Counted from the first letter of the stretch, positions 31,403 through 39,650 are shown. The stretch is DNA of 50,432 bases from Betaproteobacteria bacterium (GCA_023266235.1 JAHFRL010000020.1:1-50432); one strand, 5' to 3'. Made by a program: numbers and translations. The notes: generated from the letters alone by a model not told the origin.

Positions 31403-32644
31403 ATGCGTCTCACGGCCGAAGAGAAGAAAATGCTGCGCGGCGAGCTGGGCTTGGCCGCCAAACAGGCGCTCGAGCTGCAGATCGAGGTCGGCAAGTTCTT
31501 CGGCGCGAAACGCTTCGTGCCGGTGTCGAACGTGCACATGATGGGCGACATCGAGGTGATGGGCGACAGCGGCAAAGCCTTCCTCGAGCGCATGACGCAG
31601 CTCAACGCGCGCTGCGCGGTGCCGACCACGACCAACGCGCGCTGTATCGATTTTGCCTGCGTCGCGAAGCTCGGGCAGGACCCGAACGAGGCCGCAAAAG
31701 AAAAACAGCTGATTACATATCTGCGCCGGATGGACGTCATCACCGCGGATACCTGCATCAATTACCAGACGTTGTATCAGCCGCACCAGGGCGAGCACGT
31801 CGCGTGGGGCGACACCGGCACCGTGATCTACGCGAACTCGGTGTTCGGCGCGCGCTCCAACTTCGAGGCCGGTCCCGCCGCGCTCGCCGCCGGCATCACG
31901 GGACGCGTGCCGGAATACGGGTTTCATCTCGACCGTCACCGCCACGGCACATTTCAGGTCAATGTCAGGGCCGAGCTCAACGATTTAGCCGACTGGGGCG
32001 CGCTCGGCAAGCTGGTCGGCGAGGGCCACCAGAATTATTTTGCGGTGCCGGTGTTCAATGGCGTGAAGAACAACCCGGACGCCGATCAGTTGAAGCACCT
32101 CGGCGCGTCGCTCGCGAGCTACGGCTCGATGGGCATGTTCCACATGGTCGGCGTCACCCCCGAGGCGCCGACGCTGCAAGCCGCGTTCGGGCGCGCCCGG
32201 CCCACAGCGGTGATGACGATCACCAGCCGCGACATCGAGCGCGTCTACGCGGGCTACGACGCCAGGGGCAACCCGCTCGACCTGGTGGTATTTTCCGGGC
32301 CGCAGCAGTCGCTGTTCGAGATGAAGAACCTCGCCGACCTGCTCGACGGCAGAAAAATCAAGCCGGGCAACCAGCTGTTCGTGACCACCAGCAACGGCGT
32401 GAAAAGCGCGGCGCGGCAGCTCGGCTACCTGCAGAAGATCGAAGCGGCGGGCGGCAGCGTGCTCGAAGGCGTGTGCTTTTACATCCTGCAGAACATCGCG
32501 CAAATCCGCGTGCGCGAGGGCTGGAGCAACCTGGTCACGAATTCAGCCAAGCTCGCCAACATCGTCTGCGCGCACAAATTCAACAGCCTCCTGCGCCGTA
32601 CCGCGGAATGCGTGAATATCGCGGTCACCGGTTCCGGGCGATGA
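31403..32644 (+). CDS. Aconitase X catalytic (large) subunit
   Basis: A 413-residue member of the aconitase X family (formerly DUF521). Characterised members include cis-3-hydroxy-L-proline dehydratase and archaeal phosphomevalonate dehydratase. Typical parts are LTAEEKKMLRGELG, FVPVSNVHMMGD, VPTTTNARCIDF, TADTCINYQ, GEHVAWGDTGTVIYANSVFG with ARSNFEAGP, and the late cysteine in GGSVLEGVCFYIL. The cysteines in these motifs are the expected iron-sulfur ligands. Its stop overlaps the start of the small subunit (ATGA), so this is the two-gene form. Its neighbours are tctBA and tctC, suggesting that the substrate is imported by that transporter; the substrate itself is unknown. Confidence 0.9.
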   Translation: MRLTAEEKKMLRGELGLAAKQALELQIEVGKFFGAKRFVPVSNVHMMGDIEVMGDSGKAFLERMTQLNARCAVPTTTNARCIDFACVAKLGQDPNEAAKEKQLITYLRRMDVITADTCINYQTLYQPHQGEHVAWGDTGTVIYANSVFGARSNFEAGPAALAAGITGRVPEYGFHLDRHRHGTFQVNVRAELNDLADWGALGKLVGEGHQNYFAVPVFNGVKNNPDADQLKHLGASLASYGSMGMFHMVGVTPEAPTLQAAFGRARPTAVMTITSRDIERVYAGYDARGNPLDLVVFSGPQQSLFEMKNLADLLDGRKIKPGNQLFVTTSNGVKSAARQLGYLQKIEAAGGSVLEGVCFYILQNIAQIRVREGWSNLVTNSAKLANIVCAHKFNSLLRRTAECVNIAVTGSGR

Positions 32645-33075
32645 GCGCGGCGCGCACCCGCTACCCCGTGATCAAGGTCAGGCGCGCGTTCGGAGACGTC
32701 GTTGAGGGCATCGCGCTGGTCTCGCGCGAAGGCTTCAGCCCGCGCTACGATCTCGACCGCTGGAGCGGATTGATTTCGCGTCCCGGCCATGCGCTCGAAG
32801 GCCACAGCCTCAAGGACAGGATCCTGATCACGCCAAGCGCGAAAGGCGGCATCGCTGCGGGTTGGGCATTTTACGATATCAAGCACAAAGGCATCGCGCC
32901 GAAAGCATTCGTGTTCGGCGTCACCAACCCGGTGATGGTGCAGGGCGCGGTGTTCGCGGGCATCACCATCACCGAGGGTTGGTCGCGCGACCCGTATCGG
33001 CTGATCAAGACCGGCGATGTCGTGCGCGTCGATCCGCAACACAAGACGGTCGAAATCATCAAGCGCGCGGCGTGA
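32641..33075 (+). CDS. Aconitase X swivel-domain (small) subunit
   Basis: A 144-residue DUF126 protein, the swivelling domain that closes over the aconitase X active site. The visible family motifs are GLISRPGHALEGHSLKDRIL, GGIAAGWAFYDIKHKGIAP and FGVTNPVMVQGAVFAGI. The ATG at 32641 overlaps the stop of the large subunit by four bases, so the two are translated together. The end of the protein (VRVDPQHKTVEI) is normal. tctC starts 94 bp later. Confidence 0.9.
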   Translation: MSAARTRYPVIKVRRAFGDVVEGIALVSREGFSPRYDLDRWSGLISRPGHALEGHSLKDRILITPSAKGGIAAGWAFYDIKHKGIAPKAFVFGVTNPVMVQGAVFAGITITEGWSRDPYRLIKTGDVVRVDPQHKTVEIIKRAA

Positions 33076-33169
33076 CGGGCCGGCGCCCGGCCGGCGCGGT
33101 GAGGGCCGCGGGCGGGGAAATGGAATAACATGGCGTAGTCAGTGCGCTGAACCCACCAGGAGGAGTCGC

Positions 33170-34144
33170 ATGAAGATGTTTGTACGCGTTGTAATCTTGG
33201 ACTGCATCGCCCTTGCCACGGCCGGTTCGGTGTTCGCCGCCGACGTTTACCCGGCGCGGCCAATCCGCGTCATCGTCGCTTATACGCCGGCCGGCACCAC
33301 CGACATCCTGGCACGCATCATCGGCCAGAAAATGACCGAGAGCTGGGGCCAGCCGGTGATCGTCGAAAACCGCCCGGGGGCCGCGGGCAACATCGGCACC
33401 GAGCTCGCGGCGAAGTCGACTCCCGACGGCTACACGCTGCTCATGGGCACCGCGGGCACGCACGGCATCAACGTGAACCTCTACCGCAAGCTCGGCTGGC
33501 ATTCGCTGCGAAGTTTCGCGCCGATCAGCCTGGTCGCGATGGTGCCGAATATCATGGTGGTCAACAACGCCGTGCCGGTGAAAAACGTCAAGGAGCTGAT
33601 CGCCTACGCCAAGGCGAACCCGGGAAAGATCAACTACGGCTCGCCGGGCAACGGCAGCACCGCGCACCTGTCGATGGAGCTGTTCAAAAGCATGACCGGG
33701 ACCGACCTCGTGCATATCCCGTACAAGGGCAGCGCCGGCGTGCTTGCCGACGTGATGGGCGGGCAGATTTCGGTCACCATCGACAACATGCCGGTGTACC
33801 TGCCGCAGGTGAAGGCCGGCAAGATCCGCGCACTCGCGGTGAGCCCCGTGAAGCGCTCGTCGGCGGCGCCCGATCTGCCGACCATTGCCGAGGCCGGAGT
33901 ACCCGGCTACGACTCGAGCTCGTGGTTCGGCCTCTACGCGCCGGCCGGGACGCCGCAAGACATCGTCAGGAAATTGAGCGCCGAGGCCGCGCGCGTCCTC
34001 AAGTTGCCTGATGTCAGCCAGCGCCTGTCGGAGCTCGGCGCCGAACCGGTCGGCAACACGCCGGAACAGTTCGCCGCATTCACCAAGGCCGAAATCGCGA
34101 AGTGGGCCAAGGTGATCAAGGACGCGAATGTCGAGCTGCAGTAG
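33170..34144 (+). CDS. tctC: TctC/Bug-family periplasmic solute-binding protein
   Basis: A 324-residue exported binding protein of the Bug family, very numerous in Burkholderiales-type betaproteobacteria. A signal peptide (VVILDCIALATAGSVFA) is followed by YPARPIRVIVAYTPAGTTDI, VIVENRPGAAGNIGTELAA and SPDGYTLL-like TPDGYTLLMG, then FKSMTGTDLVHIPYKGSA and GKIRALAVSPVKRS. AGGAGG precedes the ATG at 33170. It probably feeds the upstream TctAB permease. Bug proteins bind small carboxylates or amides via two bridging water molecules; the ligand here cannot be named. A carboxyltransferase gene begins 20 bp after its stop. Confidence 0.93.
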   Translation: MKMFVRVVILDCIALATAGSVFAADVYPARPIRVIVAYTPAGTTDILARIIGQKMTESWGQPVIVENRPGAAGNIGTELAAKSTPDGYTLLMGTAGTHGINVNLYRKLGWHSLRSFAPISLVAMVPNIMVVNNAVPVKNVKELIAYAKANPGKINYGSPGNGSTAHLSMELFKSMTGTDLVHIPYKGSAGVLADVMGGQISVTIDNMPVYLPQVKAGKIRALAVSPVKRSSAAPDLPTIAEAGVPGYDSSSWFGLYAPAGTPQDIVRKLSAEAARVLKLPDVSQRLSELGAEPVGNTPEQFAAFTKAEIAKWAKVIKDANVELQ

Positions 34145-34164
34145 GGACGGGTACTCGAGCCGCG

Positions 34165-35754
34165 ATGATCAGAGACCCGGAAACTTTAGCGCATGTCAAA
34201 TCCGATGAGGCTCACGCAGTGCCATTCGAAGATTTGCTGAAGCAATTGCGCGAGCGCACCACGCGCGTGCTGGCGATGGGCGGCGCGGACAAGCTCGCCA
34301 AGCGCAAGGCCGAGGGCCATCTCAACGCGCGCGAGCGCATCGACTACCTCATCGACAAGGGCAGCTTTATCGAGTCGGGCATGTTCGCGGTCGGCATCCG
34401 CCCCGAAGTGCGCGACAAAACCCCGGCCGACGCCAAGGTCGCCGGCTTCGCGCGCATCAACGGCCGCGAGGTCGCGCTCGTATCCAACGACTTCACTGTG
34501 CTCGGCGCGTCGTCGTCGGTGACCAACATGAAGAAGATCAGGCACGTGAAGCAGGCCGGCTCCCAACGCGGGCTGCCGCTCGTCTTGCTCGGGGAGTCGA
34601 GCGGCGCGCGCATGCCCGACCGCATGGGCGCCGCGGGCCGTGCGATCATCGCGCAGGACCCGACCGAATACCAGCGGCTGCGCGAGACGCCGTGGGTATC
34701 CGCGCTGCTCGGCCCGTGTTACGGCTCGTCGACGTGGTATTCGGCGATGTCGGATTTCGTGGTGATGCGCAAGGGCGCGATCATGGCGATCGCGAGCCCC
34801 GGCGTGACTTCGATCGCCATCAACAAACCGATCGAGCCCGAGGAACTGGGCGGCTGGAAGCTGCTCACCGGCGTTTCCGGGCTCGCGGATCTCGCGGTCG
34901 ACACCGATGAGCAGGCGCTCGATGCGATCAGGCGGTTTCTCTCGTACCTGCCGAGCCACCACATGGAGCCGCCGCCGGAGGCGCCGGTGCCGCCCGGGTC
35001 CGGCGGGCCGTGCCGCAAGATGCTGGAGATCGTCCCCGAGTCACGCCACCAGGTTTACGACGTGCGCAAGGTGATCACGGCGATTGCAGACAGGGATTCC
35101 GGCTTCGAGCTCAAGGAACGCTACGGCAAATCGGTGGCGACGGTGCTCGCGCGGCTCGGTGGCAAAAGCGTCGGTTTCATCGCCAGCAATCCACTGTTCA
35201 AGGGCGGCGCGCTCGATGCCGATGCGTGTCAGAAGGTGACGAGTTTCATGGTGCTGTGCGACTCGTTCAACGTGCCGCTGGTGTTTCTGGTCGATGTGCC
35301 GGGGTTCCTGATCGGAGTCGAGGGCGAAATGCGCGGCATGCCCGGTAAAGTGATCAACTGGATGAATGCGCTGACGCTGGTCACGGTGCCCAAAATCACG
35401 GTCATCCTGCGCAAGAGCTACGGCCAGGCCTATATCAACATGGCGGGCGGCAGGAACGCCGATGAAGTTGCACTGTGGCCCACCGCCGATCTCGGTTTCA
35501 TGGACCCCGCGGTCAGCGTCAACGTGTTGCACGGCGCGAAAAAGGAAGACGACCCGGAGCGCTTTCAGCAGCTATTGGAAGAAGTGTCGCGCGATACCTC
35601 GGCGTGGGCGCTCGCCGGGCTGTACGAAGCGCAGACCGTGATCGATCCGCGTGATACGCGCGACTACCTGATCCGCGTGCTGCAGGTGCACCGCCTGCGC
35701 CTGAAGAACGGGGTCGGCGGGCACCGGCTAGCCAACTGGCCGACGAGTTATTAA
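34165..35754 (+). CDS. Acyl-CoA carboxylase carboxyltransferase subunit (copy 1)
   Basis: A 529-residue biotin-dependent carboxyltransferase of the propionyl/methylcrotonyl-CoA carboxylase beta family, with N- and C-terminal crotonase-like halves. Visible parts are KLAKRKAEGHLNARERIDYL, the oxyanion-loop region LLGESSGARMPDRMGAAG, FVVMRKGAIMAIASPGVTS, and VFLVDVPGFLIGVEGEMRGM, with the ending NWPTSY. It is clearly a paralogue of the 511-residue protein at 42537, sharing LAMGG-KLAKRK, PADxKxAGxARINGREVAxV and the TWPTSY-like end. It lies just behind tctC. The acyl-CoA substrate is not determined. Start ATG 34165 is chosen over open frame further upstream, which overlaps tctC. Confidence 0.93.
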   Translation: MIRDPETLAHVKSDEAHAVPFEDLLKQLRERTTRVLAMGGADKLAKRKAEGHLNARERIDYLIDKGSFIESGMFAVGIRPEVRDKTPADAKVAGFARINGREVALVSNDFTVLGASSSVTNMKKIRHVKQAGSQRGLPLVLLGESSGARMPDRMGAAGRAIIAQDPTEYQRLRETPWVSALLGPCYGSSTWYSAMSDFVVMRKGAIMAIASPGVTSIAINKPIEPEELGGWKLLTGVSGLADLAVDTDEQALDAIRRFLSYLPSHHMEPPPEAPVPPGSGGPCRKMLEIVPESRHQVYDVRKVITAIADRDSGFELKERYGKSVATVLARLGGKSVGFIASNPLFKGGALDADACQKVTSFMVLCDSFNVPLVFLVDVPGFLIGVEGEMRGMPGKVINWMNALTLVTVPKITVILRKSYGQAYINMAGGRNADEVALWPTADLGFMDPAVSVNVLHGAKKEDDPERFQQLLEEVSRDTSAWALAGLYEAQTVIDPRDTRDYLIRVLQVHRLRLKNGVGGHRLANWPTSY

Positions 35755-35787
35755 ACCGGTGAATGATGAATGGAAAGAGCAAACCTC

Positions 35788-35918
35788 TTGCGTTTGTGCA
35801 TATTCTGAGAGTGTTTTTAGGCTGGGAAGTTACAGTGAGCGGGATGGCCGTTCCGATGCGGGCAAGTGTAGCGGGTCTGGTTGAAAAATGACTCCGGCCC
35901 CGACGACTCCATTATGCA
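35788..35918 (+). pseudogene. Truncated copy of the small membrane protein gene at 36882
   Basis: Bases 35788-35881 match 36925-37018 with three differences in 94. Bases 35882-35918 match 37069-37105 with one difference in 37. About 50 bp present in the other copy, covering the last codons and stop of that gene, are missing here. The start of the gene is absent too. It is therefore a broken 3' fragment that forms a direct repeat with the intact copy, about 1.1 kb apart. Confidence 0.8.
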
Positions 35919-35942
35919 CACGCCAAACCTGACACCTCTTCT

Positions 35943-36050
35943 CCCGAGTTCACTGAAATCTATCAGATCGAAGCCGACTTCAAGGCCAAGGTCGAAAGTG
36001 AGTTCAACAAAATGCTCGAAAACTATACGGGTCGACCCGGCCCGGAGTAA
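35943..36050 (+). pseudogene. C-terminal gene fragment of unknown origin
   Basis: One frame reads PEFTEIYQIEADFKAKVE, continues SEFNKMLENYTGRPGPE and ends at the TAA 36048-36050. Its amphipathic, protein-like composition in a lower-GC patch suggests the tail of a lost gene, with no start and no ribosome site. I do not recognise the family. Confidence 0.3.
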
Positions 36051-36090
36051 GCTGGTCAATCAAATAGCAGCGATACACACAGGAGGCGTC

Positions 36091-36309
36091 ATGGCGAATA
36101 CGATACCTTTGGAAAAGATGTCCATGGAAGAGAAGCTTCAGGCAATGGAATCACTTTGGGACGATTTGTGCAGCAAGGCGGCCGGCGTGTCTTCCCCGGC
36201 GTGGCATGAAGACGTGTTGGCGGAAAGGGACGCGATGCAGAAACGCGGGGATGATGAATTCGAAGACTGGGATGCGGCCAAAAGGAATATCAAAAACAAG
36301 ATTTCATGA
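36091..36309 (+). CDS. Addiction module antitoxin (PF09720-like)
   Basis: A 72-residue acidic protein matching the short putative addiction-module component family: LEKMSMEEKLQAMESLWDDL, then SSPAWHEDVLAER and the ending DEFEDWDAAKRNIKNKI. An excellent AGGAGG lies seven bases before the ATG at 36091. The gene overlaps the next one by four bases (ATGA), the standard antitoxin-toxin coupling. It presumably binds and neutralises the ParE-like protein encoded next and represses the pair's promoter; neither was tested. It sits in a lower-GC accessory patch. Confidence 0.85.
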   Translation: MANTIPLEKMSMEEKLQAMESLWDDLCSKAAGVSSPAWHEDVLAERDAMQKRGDDEFEDWDAAKRNIKNKIS

Positions 36310-36599
36310 AGATCAAGATACTTGGCTCGGCCAGTCGGGATTTGATCGACGGTTACCGGTTCTATGAAATGCAGGCCGAGGGCGTTGGCGCCTATTTCCT
36401 TGATTCACTTTACTCGGATATCGATTCGCTGATCATCAGTGCGGGCATGCATTCCGTCCATTTCGGGAAATATCATCGTCTGTTATCAAAGCGATTTCCG
36501 TTCGCTATTTATTACCGGGTTGAGGATCAGACAGTGCTCGTCTATGCCGTCCTCGATTGCCGCCGGCGCCCGGCGTGGATCAGGAACAGGCTGAGCTAG
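36306..36599 (+). CDS. RelE/ParE-family toxin
   Basis: A 97-residue protein of the RelE/ParE toxin superfamily. Typical features are the N-terminal strand-helix IKILGSASRDLIDGYRFYEM, and the C-terminal block FGKYHRLLSKRFPFAIYYRV followed by VYAVLDCRRRPAWIRNRL. Such toxins inhibit gyrase (ParE) or cut ribosome-bound mRNA (RelE); the pairing with this antitoxin family favours ParE-like members, but the target is not decided by sequence. The ATG overlaps the antitoxin stop. Length is complete and no damage is seen. Confidence 0.85.
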   Translation: MKIKILGSASRDLIDGYRFYEMQAEGVGAYFLDSLYSDIDSLIISAGMHSVHFGKYHRLLSKRFPFAIYYRVEDQTVLVYAVLDCRRRPAWIRNRLS

Positions 36600-36601
36600 A
36601 A

Positions 36602-36778
36602 ATTCCATCCGAACAGCCAAAGACATTTCGCGGTCTGATCGATATTCATTTGAAGAGACTCAAATTAGCGCATCGCGATCTTAGCAATCTAATGCTTACA
36701 AATCCCGAAGCGCTCAGTCGGTATGTTTCACATGACAAATCGAGCCTTCGCCTGATCGTCGGTAGCGGTCGTACATAA
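36602..36778 (+). pseudogene. Possible C-terminal fragment of an XRE-HTH/ImmA-type protein
   Basis: The frame following the toxin gene reads FRGLIDIHLKRLKLAHRDLS, continues NLMLTNPEALSRYVSHDKSS and ends RLIVGSGRT before TAA. This resembles the C-terminal tail of HTH plus ImmA/IrrE metallopeptidase proteins (LKRL-LS-xDLAxLL pattern ending RLRLV). No proper start or ribosome site precedes it and the peptidase part is missing. I regard it as a relic; the family call is tentative. Confidence 0.3.
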
Positions 36779-36881
36779 GCCGCCTAAATGCTCATGCTGG
36801 AATCGCTCTCCTTGGTGTGTGCCTGTTGGGTTTCTCAACGGCAACGATAGCCGAGCGATCTACCGCAGGAAAGAGGAAAAC

Positions 36882-37067
36882 ATGAAACCGTTCACTACCA
36901 TTGCTGCTGTCATTTTCGCATTGGTTGCGTTGGTGCATATTCTGAGAGTGTTTTTAGGCTGGGAAGTTACAGTGAGCGGGATGGCCGTTCCGATGTGGGC
37001 GAGTGTAGCGGGTCTGGTGATCGCGGCAGGGCTCGCGGTGATGCTCTTGCGTGAAGCGCGGAAGTAA
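36882..37067 (+). CDS. Small two-helix membrane protein
   Basis: A 61-residue protein with two hydrophobic segments, TTIAAVIFALVALVHILRVF (about residues 5-24) and ASVAGLVIAAGLAVMLLRE (about 38-56). They are joined by a short polar turn (GWEVTVSGMAVPMW). AGGAAAGAGG precedes the ATG at 36882. Its function is unknown. The 3' half is duplicated as a truncated copy at 35788-35918. It is a complete reading frame with a plausible start, so I treat it as a gene. Confidence 0.6.
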   Translation: MKPFTTIAAVIFALVALVHILRVFLGWEVTVSGMAVPMWASVAGLVIAAGLAVMLLREARK

Positions 37068-37152
37068 ATGAAAAATGACTCCGGCCCTGACGACTCCATT
37101 ATGCAATTAGCCAAGCCTGACCCCGTGCCCCATCCTCTAAAAGCTGGTTAAT

Positions 37153-37659
37153 ATGCCTGGTATGCATCAAGTCGCCGAACATCTATCCCTCGAGGCGAGG
37201 GCCCTGACTGGAGATGATGCTGACGCCTTTGGGCGCAGCGCCTTCAATCGTTATTACTACGCGACGTACCTGAGTGTGCGGCAGCTATTGGCGTCACTGG
37301 ATTCATCATGGGAGACCCAACCACACAGTGCAATTCCCGAGCTACTTGAGATAACTGTCATGCGCCGAGTTCGGGATCAGGCGAAACGAATGTTTAAGAG
37401 TGGTCTGATTACCGAAGCGAGGCAGCATAGCTTGGCGACGCAGGCCAGCCGCGCATCTAGTGATATTGCTTCCATTCTCCGCTCAGCGTATGGAGTAAGA
37501 GTGGTCGCCGATTATAGGCCGGATCAAAGAGTCGCTTTCCATCACACCGAGTTCAGATTAGCGGAGCACTCGCAGGCCGAAGCACGGAATTGGACAAGTC
37601 GGGTAGACAGAGCCAAGGGGGTGCTCGTGAGCGTTTCGAGGGAGCTCGGCATTGTCTAA
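37153..37659 (+). CDS. HEPN-like hypothetical protein
   Basis: A 168-residue protein that is mostly helical. Near residues 22-42 it has DADAFGRSAFNRYYYATYLS, which resembles the core of HEPN domains (Arg/Tyr-rich helix preceding a second helix). The usual R-x4-6-H catalytic histidine is not evident. HEPN proteins are frequently toxin or defence RNases paired with a nucleotidyltransferase, but no partner gene is next to it. The start could be 37153 or 37162, both with weak ribosome sites. It lies at the edge of the lower-GC patch. The fold assignment is tentative. Confidence 0.5.
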   Translation: MPGMHQVAEHLSLEARALTGDDADAFGRSAFNRYYYATYLSVRQLLASLDSSWETQPHSAIPELLEITVMRRVRDQAKRMFKSGLITEARQHSLATQASRASSDIASILRSAYGVRVVADYRPDQRVAFHHTEFRLAEHSQAEARNWTSRVDRAKGVLVSVSRELGIV

Positions 37660-37862
37660 TGCGGCAGGCCGCGGACGCAGGGTTTCCCGCCGCGTTTTCC
37701 CGGCTCGACGGTGATCCTGTCCAAGAGTTCCATTGTCATCTCCGAGGGACGCGTCTTGCGCGCAGTTTATGTCGCTGGTCGGGAGGTTTCAAGGATTAGC
37801 GATCCGGGCGGTGTCGATTCCCGCCGGGAGGCGAGGAAGCCGGGATTCGGGGAAAGCCAAGA

Positions 37863-38009
37863 TCAGTGCAGCGCCACAGACCCTGCGCCGGCACCCGGCA
37901 GCAAACGGGTGAAGCGTCCCTCCGCGCCGTCATAGTGAATGAAGCTCACCTCCCCGCAGGTACGCTTCTTCTTCGAGTGCCCCTTCGGCTTGATCGAAGC
38001 TTGCGCCAT
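37863..38009 (-). CDS. Small hypothetical protein (uncertain)
   Basis: A 48-residue basic frame (MAQASIKPKGHSKKKRTCG, then EVSFIHYDGAEGRFTRLLPG) downstream of the SH3-like gene on the same strand. The frame continues upstream with protein-like sequence (YKIDIVSFSLETRHGTW) but has no start codon there, so the real gene may be longer, broken, or joined by an error. No family is recognised. The neighbouring 37660-37862 shows no convincing gene, RNA or repeat. Confidence 0.3.
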   Translation of the reverse strand: MAQASIKPKGHSKKKRTCGEVSFIHYDGAEGRFTRLLPGAGAGSVALH

Positions 38010-38083
38010 CCAAGTGCCGTGACGGGTTTCGAGACTGAAGCTGACGATGTCGATCTTGTAGGGGCTGGCGCCGATGGAGCCCG

Positions 38084-38764
38084 TTACTCGCCGACTTCGA
38101 GTGCGGTCATGCGCCAGCCCGCGCCGCTTTTGACGAAGCACGCGCGGTATTCGAGCGGGCTGCGGATCTGTTCTTCCGGTACGTAGCCGGCGCCGGCCCG
38201 GGTCTGGATCTGCACCCACTTCTGCCCGCTGGTTTTGTCCTCATCCGCAATTTCCCAGTCGAGCACTTTGACCAGATCGTAGGACAGCGTCAGCAGTGTT
38301 TCCGTGGTCGCCGATGGTTTTGTTTTCATCAGCGCTTCTTTGGCGATGACCGCACCCGAAGCGTCGGCGGGCGCATTATCGGGCCACTTGTAATGGACGT
38401 ACGGCGCGCAGAACTCGGCCGTCGCTTTAGCGCGCTTGACGAACGCGCCGCCGAGAAACAGGATTTTCGGCAGCTCGACCCACAGCGGGCTGGCCGCGGA
38501 ATGCGGCTCCCACAGCCGTCTGAACTCGGCGATGCCGTCCTTTTCCGAGGTGTTGCGGATCTTGCCGTCGACGACGCTGATGACGAATTTCTGATCGCGC
38601 TTTGCCAGTGCGTCGAGGAGCCGCGCTTTGAAGCGCACCCATGTTGCGTCGCCCGCCGCCTCGTCTACCGGCGGCAGTTTGATCTCCTGCGCCACGCCGC
38701 TCGCGGTCCCGGTCAATGCAGCCGCGACGGCCATGACGCGCAGCAGCCTGGAAATGCGGGTCAT
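38084..38764 (-). CDS. Exported SH3-like hypothetical protein
   Basis: A 226-residue protein with an N-terminal signal peptide (LLRVMAVAAALTGTASGVAQ). The C-terminal half resembles bacterial SH3 domains (KVLDWEIADEDKTSGQKWVQ then IQTRAGAGYVPEEQIRSPLE and FVKSGAGWRMTALE). The middle region (residues about 40-140, DALAKRDQKFVISVVDGKIR, WVELPKILFLGG) is not recognised. Its ATG overlaps the stop of the enoyl-CoA hydratase gene by one base (TGATG), implying coupled translation, although the two functions have no obvious link. Likely periplasmic. Confidence 0.65.
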   Translation of the reverse strand: MTRISRLLRVMAVAAALTGTASGVAQEIKLPPVDEAAGDATWVRFKARLLDALAKRDQKFVISVVDGKIRNTSEKDGIAEFRRLWEPHSAASPLWVELPKILFLGGAFVKRAKATAEFCAPYVHYKWPDNAPADASGAVIAKEALMKTKPSATTETLLTLSYDLVKVLDWEIADEDKTSGQKWVQIQTRAGAGYVPEEQIRSPLEYRACFVKSGAGWRMTALEVGE

Positions 38765-39570
38765 CAGCAGCCTTTGAATTTGCCTTGCCGTTTTTCGAAG
38801 AATGCGGTCAACGCTTCGGCGTGATCTTCGGTTTTATGGCACAGCGCCTGGAAGCTCGCGCACACGTCGAGATGCTCGGCCAGCGGCTGCTGCTGCGCCA
38901 GTTTGAGCAGGCGCTTGGCATAGCGCACCGCGAGCGGCGGCTTGGCGGCGATCCGGGCGGCGAGCTCGCGCGCGCGCGGCAACAGCGCGTCAGGCGCGGT
39001 CACTTCGAGCAGGATGCCGAGCTGTTTTGCCTCCTCGGCTTTGACGATGCGGCCGGTGAACGTAAGCTCGGCGGCGCGCTGGTAGCCGAGCAGCCGCTGC
39101 AGGAACCACGCGCCGCCGTCGCCGGCGATGATGCCGAGGTTGACGAAGGTTTCGCCGAACTGCGCATTAGTCGAGCCGATGCGGATGTCGCACATGTTGG
39201 CCAGGTCGAAGCCGGCGCCGATCGCCGGGCCATTGACCGCCGCAAGCACCGGAATCTCGGCCTCCTGCAGCGCGAGCGGGATGCGCTGAATGCCGCGCCG
39301 GTAGTTTTGCTGCAGCACATGCGGCGGCGCCTTGGCGCGCTCGCCCATGGTCTTGATGTTGCCGCCGGCTGAGAATGCGCTGCCCTCACCGGTCAGAATC
39401 AGCACCGACGCGTCCGGACTGGCGTTCGCCCACGCCAACGCCGCGACGATATCGGAAGTCAACTCGGTGCCGGTCAACGCGTTGCGCACGTCGTCGCGTT
39501 TGAACGTGAGCACGGCTACGCGCTCATCGAGGGTGAGCGCGGCGTCTTTCAATTCCGGCAATGCGGACAT
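38764..39570 (-). CDS. Enoyl-CoA hydratase/isomerase family protein
   Basis: A 268-residue crotonase-fold protein. The oxyanion-hole motifs are FSAGGNIKTMGE (residues near 66-77) and AAVNGPAIGAGFDLANMCDI (near 110-129). The catalytic region includes FVNLGIIAGDGGAWFL, where Asp/Gly replace the paired glutamates of classic hydratases, so isomerase or another crotonase activity is possible. The C-terminus KPPLAVRYAKRLL is typical. It is divergent from the biotin-carrier gene, with a shared 163-bp region. By context it may act on a CoA ester produced in the neighbouring carboxylation locus. Confidence 0.92.
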   Translation of the reverse strand: MSALPELKDAALTLDERVAVLTFKRDDVRNALTGTELTSDIVAALAWANASPDASVLILTGEGSAFSAGGNIKTMGERAKAPPHVLQQNYRRGIQRIPLALQEAEIPVLAAVNGPAIGAGFDLANMCDIRIGSTNAQFGETFVNLGIIAGDGGAWFLQRLLGYQRAAELTFTGRIVKAEEAKQLGILLEVTAPDALLPRARELAARIAAKPPLAVRYAKRLLKLAQQQPLAEHLDVCASFQALCHKTEDHAEALTAFFEKRQGKFKGC

Positions 39571-39650
39571 GATGGTTTCCCGAATAGAGCGAGCGCTAAT
39601 GGTAAGCGTTGATGCGTGGCGTTACAACGGTCGGCGTGCGGGATGGGCGA

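Noticed and set aside
31060-32640. Long frame continuing into the aconitase X small subunit
   Set aside because: It overlaps tctA, the terminator and the large subunit in a wrong frame. Only the part from the ATG at 32641 has family sequence.
35755-37860. Prophage or integrative element
   Set aside because: No integrase, transposase, tRNA attachment site or phage structural gene is visible; only a toxin-antitoxin pair, fragments and a direct repeat.
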